From Amaurobius ferox (taxonomy: Eukaryota > Arthropoda > Arachnida > Araneae > Amaurobiidae): a DNA stretch of 64,000 bases. Made by a program: the position numbers and the translations under genes. Positions 10,041 through 20,814 of the stretch are shown in pieces. The notes under the pieces are model-generated. The model was given only the letters and a program-made list of their open reading frames with translations. It ran no database searches and was not told the origin of the DNA. The stretch spans positions 77,186,437 through 77,250,436 of the forward strand of contig OX578136.1 of NCBI GenBank assembly GCA_951213105.1, written 5' to 3'. The first letter of the stretch is position 1, and each line of letters begins with the position of its first letter.

Positions 10041-11195
10041 AAAAAATCTTTTACTACTGATACTGGACTTTAGCTATCAACTGAAAGATGTTATTATTTG
10101 CATGGACTACATGCACTACAATCACACTGAAAACATTACATTGACTGCAACAATTACAAGTTTTTAATGGAACGTATGGGTATTTTAAAACAGACTCTAA
10201 GCTGGCAAATACTGAGCCAAAGGAACAAATGATAACATTTTTACTGCTCTATATATTTGAAACTTTTATTTTAATGCATGCATTCATATAAATCCCTTAA
10301 TTTTATTTTACAATGGCGTCTGTCTATATGCCATTCAAGTTGATATTCTGTAAAAGTCTTACGACTAGCAAAAATGGTTCATAGAAGAATGTCTTTTAGA
10401 AGGCTCTTCTTGGAGACAATTACTTTTGACTGATATCTTCGAAGAACGGATGGAAATATGAAATTCATTTTGCATAATGATTTCACAGTAATTGCTCATT
10501 TTATTATGTGAACTGTTGATGATTTAGTTAAAATTATACACTAATTGAATGATCGATGTTTTATGCAATGACACATTTATTTTCAAAATTCTTAAGCTTC
10601 TTCTCCTAAAAATGACAATTTATTGAATGGACTCTTGTTAAAGAGATATACTTCTTTTAAAATATAAATATTTTTTAAATGATTCAATTTTAATATTCAT
10701 TACATAATGTCATAAATCTAATTTATTATCACTCCAATATACTGACCGTAGATGCATTCAAACAGCATTAGCCACATTAAGGAGCGGTCACACAAAGTAT
10801 ATGAGGTTTGGACGAGAAGACAGAGCTTTCCTTTCATGTACCTTCTAGAATGTGTAAAAGCCACTTCAAATCTTCTAGTAGAGGACCAGGGAGAGTAGCC
10901 TCATTCCTTTATGGACTACGCTATCTTTTAGACTTTACCTAGCATTTTTAGATCAAGGAGCTTAGCAACAAGAACATCAAATTTGAAAGGATTGCTATAG
11001 AAGTTGGCGCAACACGAGTTGATGTAATGCTACAAACGCTGATACCATAATACGACATTTTTTATAACATTTAAAATGTAAATGTGTAAATGACCATTTC
11101 CTAATTTTGTAATGTATGCAGTATAAAATTGTCATACTTTCATTTTTTATGATATTCTTTGCGTTAAACTATTATAAACACTATTAAATATAGCA
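10041..11195. other. AT-rich DNA, no recognised feature
   Basis: I see no supported gene, RNA or transposon here. The segment is unbroken AT-rich sequence with no long open frame. Confidence 0.5.
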
Positions 11196-11271
11196 AAAAT
11201 TAAGCACACATCCACAACAGAAGGTATTTATTTTACTTCTTATAAGACGTACAAAAATTTTTTAAAAAGGG

Positions 11272-11313
11272 GCCAGAGCGCTTTCGAGCATAAGTACGCT
11301 CTTCATCAGTGGC
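11272..11313 (-). ncRNA. Hammerhead ribozyme (PLE), intact core
   Basis: The minus strand reads GCCA, CTGATGA, A, GAGC with an 8-nt loop and GCTC, GAAA, GCGCTC, TGGC. Helix I is GCCA with TGGC, helix II is GAGC with GCTC. Helix III is reduced to about one G-C pair beyond the A15.1-U16.1 pair, the minimal form reported for PLEs, which are thought to act as dimers. One extra A lies between the CTGATGA box and helix II in this and the other copies. Predicted cleavage is after the C of GCGCTC. Confidence 0.78.
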
Positions 11314-11500
11314 TACACAGAAATAAAATTTGAATCGTTCATATATAGACCAGATATAGCGACAAGATTTGCATAAATATAATTTACAAAAGAATCTTCG
11401 TTTAGGCAAGGATAAACCGAAAACTATAAAACAATTTTTTTTAGAGTTTCAAAAATTCAATCAAGGGTGGTAATCAAGCATTATCCCAAAGATGAAGACG

Positions 11501-11940
11501 TCAAAGATAAATTTGCAGAGACTTGAATTGCATGGAGTCGAGAATGAGTCGCCAAGCGTAACTCAAATTCTTAACAGGGTCAAAATTACAAACGGACTCA
11601 CGGTAAATATAAATAAAAAGGGATTCAAAAAGGAGAATATCACGAGGGTTATTACAACGCATCAAAAGGAAAGTATTTTCAAAAAGAGGCTGAAAATTAT
11701 TTTTAACAACAAATTGAGCAAGAGTCGTAGAAAGTTTACTATCCCTAACATCTCGAGCATGTTCTGCTAAACGGATGCCAGCAGTGCGTTTAGTACTTCC
11801 AATATAAAATTTGGAATTACCATCGGTGGACAACAGGGGAACAACATACATCCCAGCAAAGCTTTTAAAGTCATCCTTATCACCCAGGTTATCAGACCGA
11901 ATACTGTTAAATAAAGAAGAAATATTAAAATGTGCAGGTC
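11501..11940 (-). pseudogene. PLE GIY-YIG endonuclease domain
   Basis: A single frame of 116 codons from 11851 to 11501 contains MYVVPL at its start and FYIGSTKRTAGIRLAEHA after it, which match the GIY and YIG motifs with the following conserved R and EH residues of the GIY-YIG nuclease fold. FESLFIYIY near residue 75 fits the later glutamate-bearing helix. Sequence upstream on the same strand (NISSLFNSIRSDNLGDKDDF) continues the protein before the Met, so the Met is internal. In the parent element this domain nicks target DNA for reverse transcription. It is cut off from the RT by frameshifts. Confidence 0.85.
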
Positions 11941-12015
11941 TGAAACCAAACTCTTAACAAAAATGGATAAAGGGGCGGAAAATTCGAGGATTGTATGGAA
12001 AACTAGACCTGTAAG

Positions 12016-12408
12016 TCAAACGATCTTGTAAGGCAATAAGTTTAGTATCAAAAGTGCATATTTACGGCGAACTTGGCAGAAAACCCTATAAATAAATTCA
12101 AAGGAGTAGGCTGCCTCACGGCCAAGGCCAAAAATAAATTCAATTTTATCACTTAAAGCAGAGATAGATGAACAAACATTAAAAGCGCGATTAAAATAAG
12201 CATGAAAAGAAGCTTTTTTAGAGGAAAGGGGATGATGGTAAGATTTAGCAGGAATACAAGAATTAGTAAAAGAAGGTTTACGGAAAACCGAGGTTGGAAA
12301 ACCAATAGCAGAACGGGTGGCCAGTACATCAAGAAAAGGCGAAGAACCATTAGTTTCATGTTCGACAATAAAATTGATAGAAGGGTAAAAATCATTAACT
12401 TTAGACAA
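12016..12408 (-). pseudogene. PLE protein connector between RT and endonuclease
   Basis: This 130-codon open stretch contains PFLDVLATRS, FPTSVFRKPSFTNSCIP and KASFHAYFNRAFNVC, the conserved sequence that follows the RT active site in PLE proteins (the LDV and RKP.FT motifs and the RA..IC block). It is in a different frame from the upstream RT piece, and stops before the endonuclease frame, so the gene is broken here. The Met start is not a true start. Confidence 0.8.
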
Positions 12409-12422
12409 AAGAAAAGAAAGAT

Positions 12423-12690
12423 CTTCTAAATCACTATCCCAAACACATCATCCACAAAACGGCACCAAAGAGAGGGGGCTGGATAAAAAAATCAAAATCT
12501 CATTCTCGAGTTCCTGCAAAACCGCCTCGGCCAAAATACCAGATAAAGGGATACCTATAGTGGCTCCACAGTTTTGTAGATAAATAGCATCATGGAAACC
12601 AAAATAATTTGTCTCCGCAACAATATTCAATGCAGAAGTGATTGCGTCGATAGTAGGAGATTTAAAATTATGATTACGTAGTTTTTAACA
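12423..12690 (-). pseudogene. PLE reverse transcriptase, central part with VDD box
   Basis: The minus strand encodes NYFGFHDAIYLQNCGATIGI followed by PLSGILAEAVLQELENEI, the RT motif B region of PLEs (Q..G...G.PLS). After a frameshift RFVDDVFGIVI follows, holding the catalytic aspartate pair (codons at 12447-12452), and then a stop. The true upstream sequence continues at 13921, beyond the family E insertion. Catalytic residues are kept but the frame is not. Confidence 0.82.
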
Positions 12691-13920
12691 CTTTACTACA
12701 AAGTTGAAAAGTGTTTATGACTTTGTTCATTCTGTCTGTCTGTCTGTCTATCTGCTAGCACGATAACTGCCGTAAAATGACTTAATCAAAATGAAATTTT
12801 AGTATGTTGTTCAGACGGTCTGTAGGACCCATGGGAATATAAATGAATAATATCACCCAATTAGTTTTGGATTGAACCCGGGTTGAAAAAGTGAAATACA
12901 TTGAGCCTTATGGGACCTAATTTTTCAAACATTTTTTAGGAAACATTAAAAAAAATTAAGCGAAATATATTCAGTAGTTTTTAAACAGAAATTAAAATAA
13001 TAATAACACCTCTTATATGAAGCGATCACGTGACCATGATATGAAAAGATCACGTGACCCACTTCAAAATGATATATGTTATCCATCTTGTCTCAAAATC
13101 GTGATTTTTAAAGTTCTTTTTAATTCATACTGAGTGTTGTGTTCGTTCTAAAACCACTTTATATTTGCTTAAATTCTGTGCATCTACATACTGAAACAAC
13201 GCAATTACAATATATTTGAGTTTAAATGATCATCCAAATTTGATTATTTCTACAACGAAGCCTATTTTTCATCTATGTAAAATGTAAACAGCAAAATATG
13301 TAGAATGAGTTGTATCAGAATTGCTGTATTTCTTTAACACAAAATCATGTAGTTCATGGAGTCTGTATAGCTGATATGAGTGAAATATTCACTGATTTTA
13401 CAAAGAGAAGGACGATTTTTTTTTCGATGAAGTTTTAAGCATAGAGTTTAATTACTTGTAGCTCCATGGTCTTAGTTTTTAAATAATATAAATTATTATA
13501 GTATTGTGATGAATGACATGAATGGGAAATTATTTATGAATGAAATGTTACTTTTATAGAGAGAGCCAGGCGTGTTATTTTTTCTATGAAGTCATTTGAA
13601 TGAATTTCAGTTGCTTTCGATGAAGTTTTCTAATATAATAAATTATCGTAGTATTATGATAATTCTGAAATTATTACCGAGGAATGTATCACATTTTAGA
13701 GATGTTTAAACCAGGCAATTTATATTTCAATGCCGTCATTTGAATGAAATTCATTTTTTTTCGATGAAGGTTTTAGTTTTCAAATATAATAAATTAATGC
13801 AGTATTGTGATAAGTTTTAAAATATTACAGAGGAATGTATTGCATTTTAGACATGTTTAAATAAAATTGCATTGAAGTTGGAAAGTGTTTCATAATCAAT
13901 GCTTTAAGCATGATTGATTA
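12690..13920 (+). repeat. Dispersed repeat family E, copy 2, inserted in PLE
   Basis: It is collinear with 461-1389 and 2590-2720 and sits between two parts of one PLE reverse transcriptase, so it was inserted after the PLE. A short TCTG array lies near 12730. The stretch 13440-13860 holds three related blocks with GATGAAGTTTT and AATATAATAAATTA, so the repeat has internal duplication. No coding potential. Confidence 0.7.
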
Positions 13921-14185
13921 TTCTTGTTTGATAATAATTTTAATAGCAATATCAACGGGTATACTAGGAAATAAAGAAACAACATCAAAACTATGCAAGG
14001 TACTATTAGATTTAAATTTAGTTTTGTATGAAATATTAATGAAATTTTCAGTTGAGCTGATAGAAAATTTATGATTATTAAAAAAATGTTTTAAGAAGAA
14101 GGCAAGAGATTTTTCTGAAAAATTAGTAGATCTGAAACATTTAGAAGCAATAGGACGCGTAGGATGATTAGGTTTATGACTATAC
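13921..14185 (-). pseudogene. PLE reverse transcriptase N-terminal part with motif A
   Basis: The minus strand reads HKPNHPTRPIASKCFRSTNF at its start and then a stretch ending LHSFDVVSLFPSIPVDIAIK. The SFDVVSLFPSIP segment is RT motif A with its catalytic aspartate. The open stretch is about 85 codons without a stop, in line with the rest of the PLE at 12690 and below. The protein upstream of this part is not found beyond 14185, so the element is 5' truncated. Confidence 0.82.
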
Positions 14186-16250
14186 TATTAAACAATATAC
14201 TATACTATTAAATATATTTTTACTTCATCAATATACGAAAAGAAAATTTTTGTATCTAGCGTGAATGAAATTAGATATTTCTCTTATAATATTTCACCAT
14301 TTCGTTTTATGCATATCTTTGCCATACAAATCCATAATAAACTGAAAAGTTTCCAAAACAAAATTTTTATTTAATTTAATATGTCATTTAAAAAGGACAG
14401 TATGTTAACAGTGTTTTTAAAGAAACGACATAGCATGCAAATTAAATTTTCTGTATATTAAAATGTATTTCTGTATCCTGTTTCTCCATAGGCGTACCCA
14501 GGGTCTCGAAAAGGGCTTATGACCAAATGAAATTATACAGTGCAAGCTTTCATTTTCCAATATGAACACTATATATTCTTAATGGCATTTTTCAACCACT
14601 GAGAGGTTAGGACCTTTATTCTCTATTTACATCTAAGTATCTCCTAAACCAAAACAAAATACTGAAATAATTTTTTGGAAAAATAACTACTTTGAAAATT
14701 TAAACCTGTTATGTCACAACTGTCTGATTTCATTCATTTCATACGCTAAACTATAATTCTATGTTACTAAACTACTTAAAATACTATATTAAAGAATAAA
14801 CTTCTATCTACATAGTCACGCGAAAAGAAATGCTTTTATCAAAAGCAAACTAAAAGCATTTCATAAAAATTTTATTTCGCTGAAAGCATGGACTTTCTTT
14901 TATTGAGGCAAAATATAAAATCTAATATATAACAAGAAATATTTCAATACACATTTCTGTCTTAAATATATCTTGATTTTGATGATTTTTTAAGCAATGA
15001 GACTAGGTTTAGATAATATTTGGATGAAAGTTTTAGCAGCCTGCAGCAAAGTGTGGAAAAACGAAAATTAGAACTTGTTTCTGGCTGGGTATTCGATTTG
15101 TCTCGATTGATATAACCGCCTACAACTAAACAAATTTTCTAGATATTTGCATATTTATTTCACTAGCTTGCCTAACTTATTAAGAAGCAGGATAATAGCT
15201 ACAACTACTTTAGATTTTGTACCGCTTTAATGTATAAAAGTGAAAATTCTGAAATATGTTTGCGAGCTAATTATCGCCTAAAATAGGCAATATTTTTCCT
15301 TTGATGTGTTTTAACATGTAATGCTTTAATATGTTTTATTTTCCTACGTCTACTCACAGAAGAACGGATGATAATATCTAGTAATTTTATTCTCTATCCA
15401 TGGATACTATTAACTAAATATGACACCAGCTCATCTAACAAAATTTCTGAATATCAAATGCCGTTTCAAATTTAAACACAGAAATGGAAAGGCGCGCAGG
15501 TTTGAGAAGAAAATGCTGTGTGTATTTTTATATTCCTTTGTACTGCCACGCATCATCCGAATTTTCAAAATTGTATGTTTCTTCGTTGATATGGAAACTG
15601 AGGCAATGTGCATAAGATGAATAAAACCGATATTCTGCTTTGAGTGAAAGTGTTTGATCATTTTGAAAGTAGGTTTGATTTTTTTTATTATACCTTTGTT
15701 CATGAACCTTAATTCAAGCATTTTTGAAGAATTATATTTTTTGTTGATCCGGATGACAAGACGGATTGAATGAGATAAATAATAAGGTTCTAGCTAGAAT
15801 GTGAAGTGTTCGATAATTAAGCTAAGTATTTTTTAGTTTTTTAATTATTCTTTTGCAAGGCCATTACTAATTCTAATTTTTGAAACTTTAGGTTTTTCTC
15901 TTGGTCTTGAAGCTGAATCGAATCAAATGATACCAAAACCAAGATTCTAATTATAATGAAAATGCTCCATATATAATAATGATACACCACGTCCACACTC
16001 ACACAGTCAGTTCAGTGGATATTGATACTTTTCTGAAAGAATTGTCAAGCTTAGTTGTGAAAGTTAGTTGGTAAAAATTTTTCGGATATTGCACTGTGTT
16101 AATTTTTATTTCAGTAATATCACGAGCATTTCTTCTAATTCTACTAGTAATTCTGCTAATTTAATATAAAAGAAACTGCATTTCTCTTCTTTCAATTTTT
16201 TTCTCGTCTCACCATTTAAGTATTTTTCTTTACTATATGTAAATAGACAA
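14186..16250. other. AT-rich DNA, no supported gene
   Basis: Two opposite-strand open frames at 15420-15721 overlap and have no recognisable domain; I treat them as chance. A sequence AGGCGTACCCAGG at 14492 resembles a transposon end but no partner end was found. No other feature was seen. Confidence 0.5.
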
Positions 16251-16263
16251 AGCCACTGAATGG
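16251..16263. repeat. SINE target-site duplication, left copy
   Basis: AGCCACTGAATGG here matches AGCCACTAAATGG at 20753-20765 with one mismatch. They bracket a minus-strand SINE that was later split by the LTR element. Confidence 0.8.
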
Positions 16264-16267
16264 TTGT

Positions 16268-17182
16268 TGTCATAAGGTAAAATTGTCCTTATCAAAATTT
16301 ACCAGTATAGGACTTACCTATGATGCCGCCACTCAGGGTGGAGCATGTAAGCTCCCGGTTCTCAAGCTCGGACTACGAACACACAAAACATAAAGAAACA
16401 CTCATGCTTAATTGCTCAATTTATTTTAATATTTTACTTAATAGATATCTATTATATCTGGAGTAAGTATGCTATAATTAAATCAATCACTAAAAGACAC
16501 ATAATACTGACAATATTACATTAATAGCTATATATATATTTACACACATAATATCTTTGATTTAAATTTCTAAAAAAGCAGTTTCCTTTAAACAATCGAT
16601 AAAGAATAGTTCTTATAGTTCAATATTACGAACTCGTTCATATGGTCTACTCATATGAACTGGTAGTCAATTATTTTAATAATCGTTAAAGGTGTGCCTT
16701 CCGTGCTAATAGTGACAATTGAAAGTTGGTTACCTTTACTCTTTGTTACGTGCATATTCGTGCCATCTCAATGATGTGGGAAAATCGTTGCACTTCGCGT
16801 ACTTGCGCAGGCTACCATTCTATTGCTCACAATCTACAGACACTTTTTCACAAAAACCAAAAACATGATGCTGCCTCGTTCGAAAGTTTTAAGACGACTA
16901 CCAAAAACTTCAGGTGCGTCTAGGACGCTGTCGAAATTGCATCATCTGGAAAGTTCTAGAACATTCTCTCAAACCTTTTTCTTTTCACATTGTAGTGTCG
17001 TTGTTGATTCGTTGAAGTGAAGAAGGGGATGCGCTGCTTATTTATGTTTGTATTGCCTTTGGCTCCCTCCGCAGCATTTAAATAGCTCATTAGCTAGGTT
17101 GGCATCCGCAATTGGAATTTCGAAATGGTTATGTTGGCATCCGTAATTGGAATGTAACATGTAATACAAATATTGTGTTACA
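16268..17182 (-). repeat. LTR, 915 bp (3' LTR of the minus-strand element)
   Basis: It starts TGTCATAAGG and ends TTGTGTTACA (plus strand), giving TG...CA ends. It matches 19551-20465 over its full 915 bp with about six substitutions and no indels by eye. The 5-bp flank GTTGT (16263-16267) equals the flank after the other LTR. A candidate polypurine tract, GCAAGGGGGGATATCA on the minus strand, lies just inside at 17183-17198. Confidence 0.92.
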
Positions 17183-17479
17183 TGATATCCCCCCTTGCAG
17201 AGAGAAAATTTCAGCACACGGTAAACATTGCACTGAATACATATGTGTACACATTGCGGCCACTGTGGAAATGTTGCTTTGATCCACTGCACATATATCT
17301 GTCACAGAAATGCAGATCACCGCATGTAAGACACACTATATTGTAACATTGACATACATATATCGGTGCATTACAACCGACATGTCACTAAAATGAAGGA
17401 ACTCACTGTTCGGAAGATACACCATCTCGTACTTGGTGACACATATATTGCTGTACCTGAAGAAATTATCACTGTTCGG

Positions 17480-17684
17480 AAGGCACACTATATTGTTACA
17501 TGGAATTATCACGAGCACGGAAGACACCTTATTGTCACATGGAATTATCATGAGCACGGAAGACACCTTATTGTCACATTGAATTATCATGAGTACGGAA
17601 GACACCTTATTGTCACATGGAATTATCATGAGCACGGAAGACACCTTATTGTCACATTGAATTATCATGAGTACGGAAGAATGA
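17480..17684. repeat. 39-bp minisatellite inside the LTR element
   Basis: About five copies of a 39-bp unit with GGAAGACACCTTATTGTCAC and GAATTATCATGAG alternate between two variants (CATGGAATT and CATTGAATT; GAGCACGG and GAGTACGG). As 39 is a multiple of three, both strands stay open, which explains the opposite open frames of 112 and 118 codons. The array lies between gag and the 3' LTR. No protein is inferred. Confidence 0.88.
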
Positions 17685-18293
17685 GTCACCATCCTGTGAC
17701 TTAACTTTCAAAGTTCCGGTACTTCAATATTTATATTTTCATTATGTTGCTTAGTACAGTCTATTGCACACTTCAAATGAAGACTATCATAATTGTTATT
17801 TGCATTTCTATTTATATACAAGTTCACAACATTACATTAAACTATACACAATTCATTACCTTGATTTCTCATTTTCACAGACGTACATAATTTTTCGACA
17901 ATTTTTTAACTGTATATATTTCTTATTTGTTATAATGAATAACATATTATATATTTTTGTGTGTATAAATCATGACTCTTTTGAACACCATATTTATATC
18001 ATATTACATCTCGGCCTTTAAAATATCAAATATATCATCAATATATATCAATGTACTCATTTTGCTCTTCAAAATATTGTGCATCTCACAATACGCACGA
18101 GCATTTCCTCTTCGACTGCCCTTTCGTGTGACACAACTGCGCGTAAGGGAGGGAGAAAAGAAAAAAGAAAAAAATTTCGCTTGACCCGTAGCTTTCCTCT
18201 GTTCCTCTCAACGTGTTTCTATGGCAACTGCGAATCTGTTGACCCCCACGGCGAGCCTTGAATGAGTGTCTTCATTGTTTGCAGAGCGCAAAC

Positions 18294-19169
18294 TTACGTA
18301 AAAGGGATTTTAACTGCTTTTTGCAGCGTAAAACATTCTGACATCCAGTGATTGTTGCGACCGCACGCTATACAGAATTTCTGTGGCGGCTTTTCTGCAT
18401 TATTTTCAGTTTTTACATGATTTATTTCTACATTCTCAATTATTTTATTTTCTATTTCAATACTATTTATACAATCACTATCTTCCTCCAATGCGGATTC
18501 TATCACCTCAGCTATTTTCACTGCTTCGTCAAAGGTTTTCGGGTCATTTTTTTTTATTTCTGTTCTTAAATCTTCTCTGACTATCTGTAAAAATTTGGTG
18601 AGTTTAATTTTCTCTGTAATTTTTTTTACATTTGCGTCCATTGTTTCATCTACTTCTAGAAAAATTATCGCCTGGTTTTCGATTTCTTGTGCAAGTTCCT
18701 TAATTGTCATATTTGGTTTCAGATTGTTAAAATTGTTGTGTTTTTGCACTAATGTTTGTTTCCTTTCAAATTTGTTTTTTAATAACTCCATGAATTTTTC
18801 ATATGATTTTTCCTTTTGCAGAGCAATATTTTCTGCTAGAAATTGCTGAGCCTTTCCCTTTAATCTTGATTTTACAATTATGATTTTCTCTTGTTCGGAC
18901 CATGATGTTAACTCCGCTATTTCCTTAAATTGTATGATAAAGAAATTGACATTATTTTCTTTTTGTCCATCAAATGATGGTAACATCTGCATAATTGGCA
19001 ACGATGTATTTTGCTGCGCTTGATTTGCGGGCATCTGTATCTGGATCGCGTTATTTGCCGAACTATCTGTTACTCTGTTATTTATATGTACCTCCTGCTG
19101 TATATTATCGATAATTGGAGCATCTTGCCTCGATCTTTTACTTATTTGCCTAGTTTTATTCGGCGCCAT
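18294..19169 (-). CDS. Gag protein of non-autonomous LTR retrotransposon
   Basis: An intact 291-codon frame encodes a retrotransposon Gag. Residues 1-50 are polar and basic. The central part, PSFDGQKENNVNFFIIQFKE followed by LTSWSEQEK and KAQQFL, is the capsid-like domain found in Ty3/Gypsy-type Gag. The C-terminus holds one CCHC zinc knuckle, CIACGRNNHWMSEC (about residues 266-279, C-X2-C-X4-H-X4-C), which binds nucleic acid. The stop follows 12 residues later with no pol frame after it. Role: forms the particle that packages the element RNA. Start is the first Met, MAPNKTRQ; an upstream tandem repeat separates it from the 5' LTR. The frame is undisturbed, in keeping with young LTRs. Confidence 0.88.
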   Translation of the reverse strand: MAPNKTRQISKRSRQDAPIIDNIQQEVHINNRVTDSSANNAIQIQMPANQAQQNTSLPIMQMLPSFDGQKENNVNFFIIQFKEIAELTSWSEQEKIIIVKSRLKGKAQQFLAENIALQKEKSYEKFMELLKNKFERKQTLVQKHNNFNNLKPNMTIKELAQEIENQAIIFLEVDETMDANVKKITEKIKLTKFLQIVREDLRTEIKKNDPKTFDEAVKIAEVIESALEEDSDCINSIEIENKIIENVEINHVKTENNAEKPPQKFCIACGRNNHWMSECFTLQKAVKIPFT

Positions 19170-19341
19170 GATTTAATACACTGTTATACAATTCTAACTC
19201 TATATTAAATATTTATGCTAATACATGCATATATATACAATCATATAATACATATTTAAATTATCATTTTCATGCATTTTCTTATCATTCTACTGAGTTA
19301 TATCTCATTATTAAATTCATTGTTAAATTCAATATTACATT

Positions 19342-19461
19342 CCGCTTATTATTAAATTCAGTTTTATATTCAAACTCATTATTAAATTTGATATTATATT
19401 CAAACTCATTATTAAATTTAATATTATATTCAAACTTATTATTAAATTTAATTTTGCCTTT
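19342..19461. repeat. 30-bp tandem repeat in the element leader
   Basis: Three clear copies of a 30-bp unit begin at 19372, 19402 and 19432 (AAACTCATTATTAAATTTGA then TATTATATTC), with a weaker copy before them. It lies between the 5' LTR and gag, where the packaging region would be expected. Confidence 0.8.
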
Positions 19462-19517
19462 TACTTATATATTTTTTTTTACTTTCTCTTTTGAAAATTA
19501 ATTCTCTCCGAGCTTGA

Positions 19518-19532
19518 CCACATACGGCACCA
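19518..19532 (-). promoter_or_regulatory. Candidate primer binding site
   Basis: On the minus strand TGGTGCCGTATGTGG begins 18 nt inside the 5' LTR. It starts with the TGG expected of a sequence complementary to a tRNA 3' end. I could not assign the tRNA, and the offset from the LTR is larger than usual, so this is tentative. Confidence 0.3.
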
Positions 19533-19550
19533 ATTCGCGCGGCGACATCA

Positions 19551-20465
19551 TGTCATAAGGTAAAATTGTCCTTATCAAAATTTACCAGTATAGGACTTAC
19601 CTATGATGCCGCCACTCAGGGTGGAGCATGTAAGCTCCCGGTTCTCAAGCTCGGACTACGAACACACAAAACATAAAGAAACACTCATGCTTAATTGCTC
19701 AATTTATTTTAATATTTTACTTAATAGATATCTATTATATCTGGAGTAACTATGCTATAATTAAATCAATCACTAAAAGACACATAATACTGACAATATT
19801 ACATTAATAGCTATATATATATTTACACACATAATATCTTTGATTTAAATTTCTAAAAAAACAGTTTCCTTTAAACAATCGATAAAGAATAGTTCTTATA
19901 GTTCAATATTACGAACTCGTTCATATGGTCTACTCATATGAACTGGTAGTCAATTATTTTAATAATCGTTAAAGGTGTGCCTTCCGTGCTAATAGTGACA
20001 ATTGAAAGTTGGTTACCTTTACTCTTTGTTACGTGCATATTCGTGCCATCTCAATGATGTGGGAAAATCGTTGCACTTCGCTTACTTGCGCAGGCTACCA
20101 TTCTATTGCTCACAATCTACAGACACTTTTTCACAAAAACCAAAAACATGATGCTGCCTCGTTCGAAAGTTTTAAGACGACTACCAAAAACTTCAGGTGC
20201 GTCTAGGACGCTGTCGAAATTGCATCATCTGGAAAGTTCTGGAACATTCTCTCAAACCTTTTTCTTTTCACATTGTAGTGTCGTTGTTGATTCGTTGAAG
20301 TGAAGAAGGGGATGCGCTGCTTATTTATGTTTGTATTGCCATTGGCTCCCTCCGCAGCATTTAAATAGCTCATTAGCTAGGTTGGCATCCGCAATTGGAA
20401 TTTCGAAATGGCTATGTTGGCATCCGTAATTGGAATGTAACATGTAATACAAATATTGTGTTACA
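19551..20465 (-). repeat. LTR, 915 bp (5' LTR of the minus-strand element)
   Basis: This is the partner of 16268-17182 with the same TG...CA ends and length. Differences seen by eye include GAGTAAC for GAGTAAG, TCGCTTAC for TCGCGTAC, TCTGGAAC for TCTAGAAC and GCCATTGG for GCCTTTGG. It would hold the promoter for the gag transcript; no clear TATA box was fixed. Confidence 0.92.
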
Positions 20466-20752
20466 GTTGTTGTTGAAACCCAGACCGTCCGACCTACCAG
20501 AAAGGTGTAAGGTAACTGTTTGGACGGTCGGGAAGTGGCACCCAATTTAGACCGGAACCCAGTGGGGGTGGCATCCACAGGGACCGTACCCTCCTTTCCC
20601 TACCACCAACCTCTCGGAAGGACTTTCGGACCCACATGTTTAACGTGATCGTACTCCGCATGAACACGGCGGCAGTTTTGGCAGTGGCTGGAATCAAACC
20701 CGGGCCTACCGAGTGCAACTCCAACGCGCTAACCAATGGGCTACCGCGCCCT
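20466..20752 (-). mobile_element. tRNA-derived SINE, near full length, host of the LTR insertion
   Basis: On the minus strand it begins GGGCGCGGTAGCCCATTGG, with box A TGGTTAGCGCG and box B GGTTTGATTCC, then a body with CCTGTGGATGCC and the 3' end GGACGGTCTGGGTTTCAACA. Its AAC tail is cut by the LTR element, and the remaining tail bases lie at 16264-16267. Target duplications at 16251-16263 and 20753-20765 show that it inserted before the LTR element. Open frames over it are by-products. Confidence 0.9.
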
Positions 20753-20814
20753 AGCCACTAAATGGTAAAGTTTCTGAAAAATACAACCTTTTTTTTAAAT
20801 ATAACTCATATCGG

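Larger units (their letters stand above)
11196..14185 (-). mobile_element. Penelope-like retroelement, minus strand, split by a repeat
   Basis: Reading on the minus strand: reverse transcriptase N-terminal part with motif A (14185-13921), a 1.2-kb insertion of family E, the rest of the RT (12690-12423), a connector (12408-12016), a GIY-YIG endonuclease (about 11940-11501), and the terminal region with a hammerhead ribozyme (11272-11313). RT followed by a C-terminal GIY-YIG domain is the defining layout of endonuclease-bearing PLEs. The coding sequence has several frameshifts and stops. The end near 11196 (AAGCACACATCC) matches the ends of the 30721-31130 palindrome, which supports the boundary. 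Confidence 0.85.
16268..20465 (-). mobile_element. Gag-only LTR retrotransposon, 4198 bp, non-autonomous
   Basis: Two 915-bp LTRs enclose 2368 bp that encode only gag on the minus strand. There is no protease, RT, RNase H or integrase. Target duplications GTTGT lie at 16263-16267 and 20466-20470. The structure fits a non-autonomous derivative of a Ty3/Gypsy-like element, mobilised in trans. LTR divergence below about 1% implies a recent insertion. The insertion site is the AAC tail of a minus-strand SINE, so this is a nested insertion. Confidence 0.9.

Noticed and set aside
16726..17020. Two 65-codon frames conserved at 20009-20303
   Set aside because: They are conserved only because both lie in the two copies of the same LTR.
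17336..17704. Repeat-rich open frames of 112 and 118 codons on opposite strands
   Set aside because: A 39-bp minisatellite stays open in every frame without a stop in the unit, so both strands appear coding. No other coding evidence.
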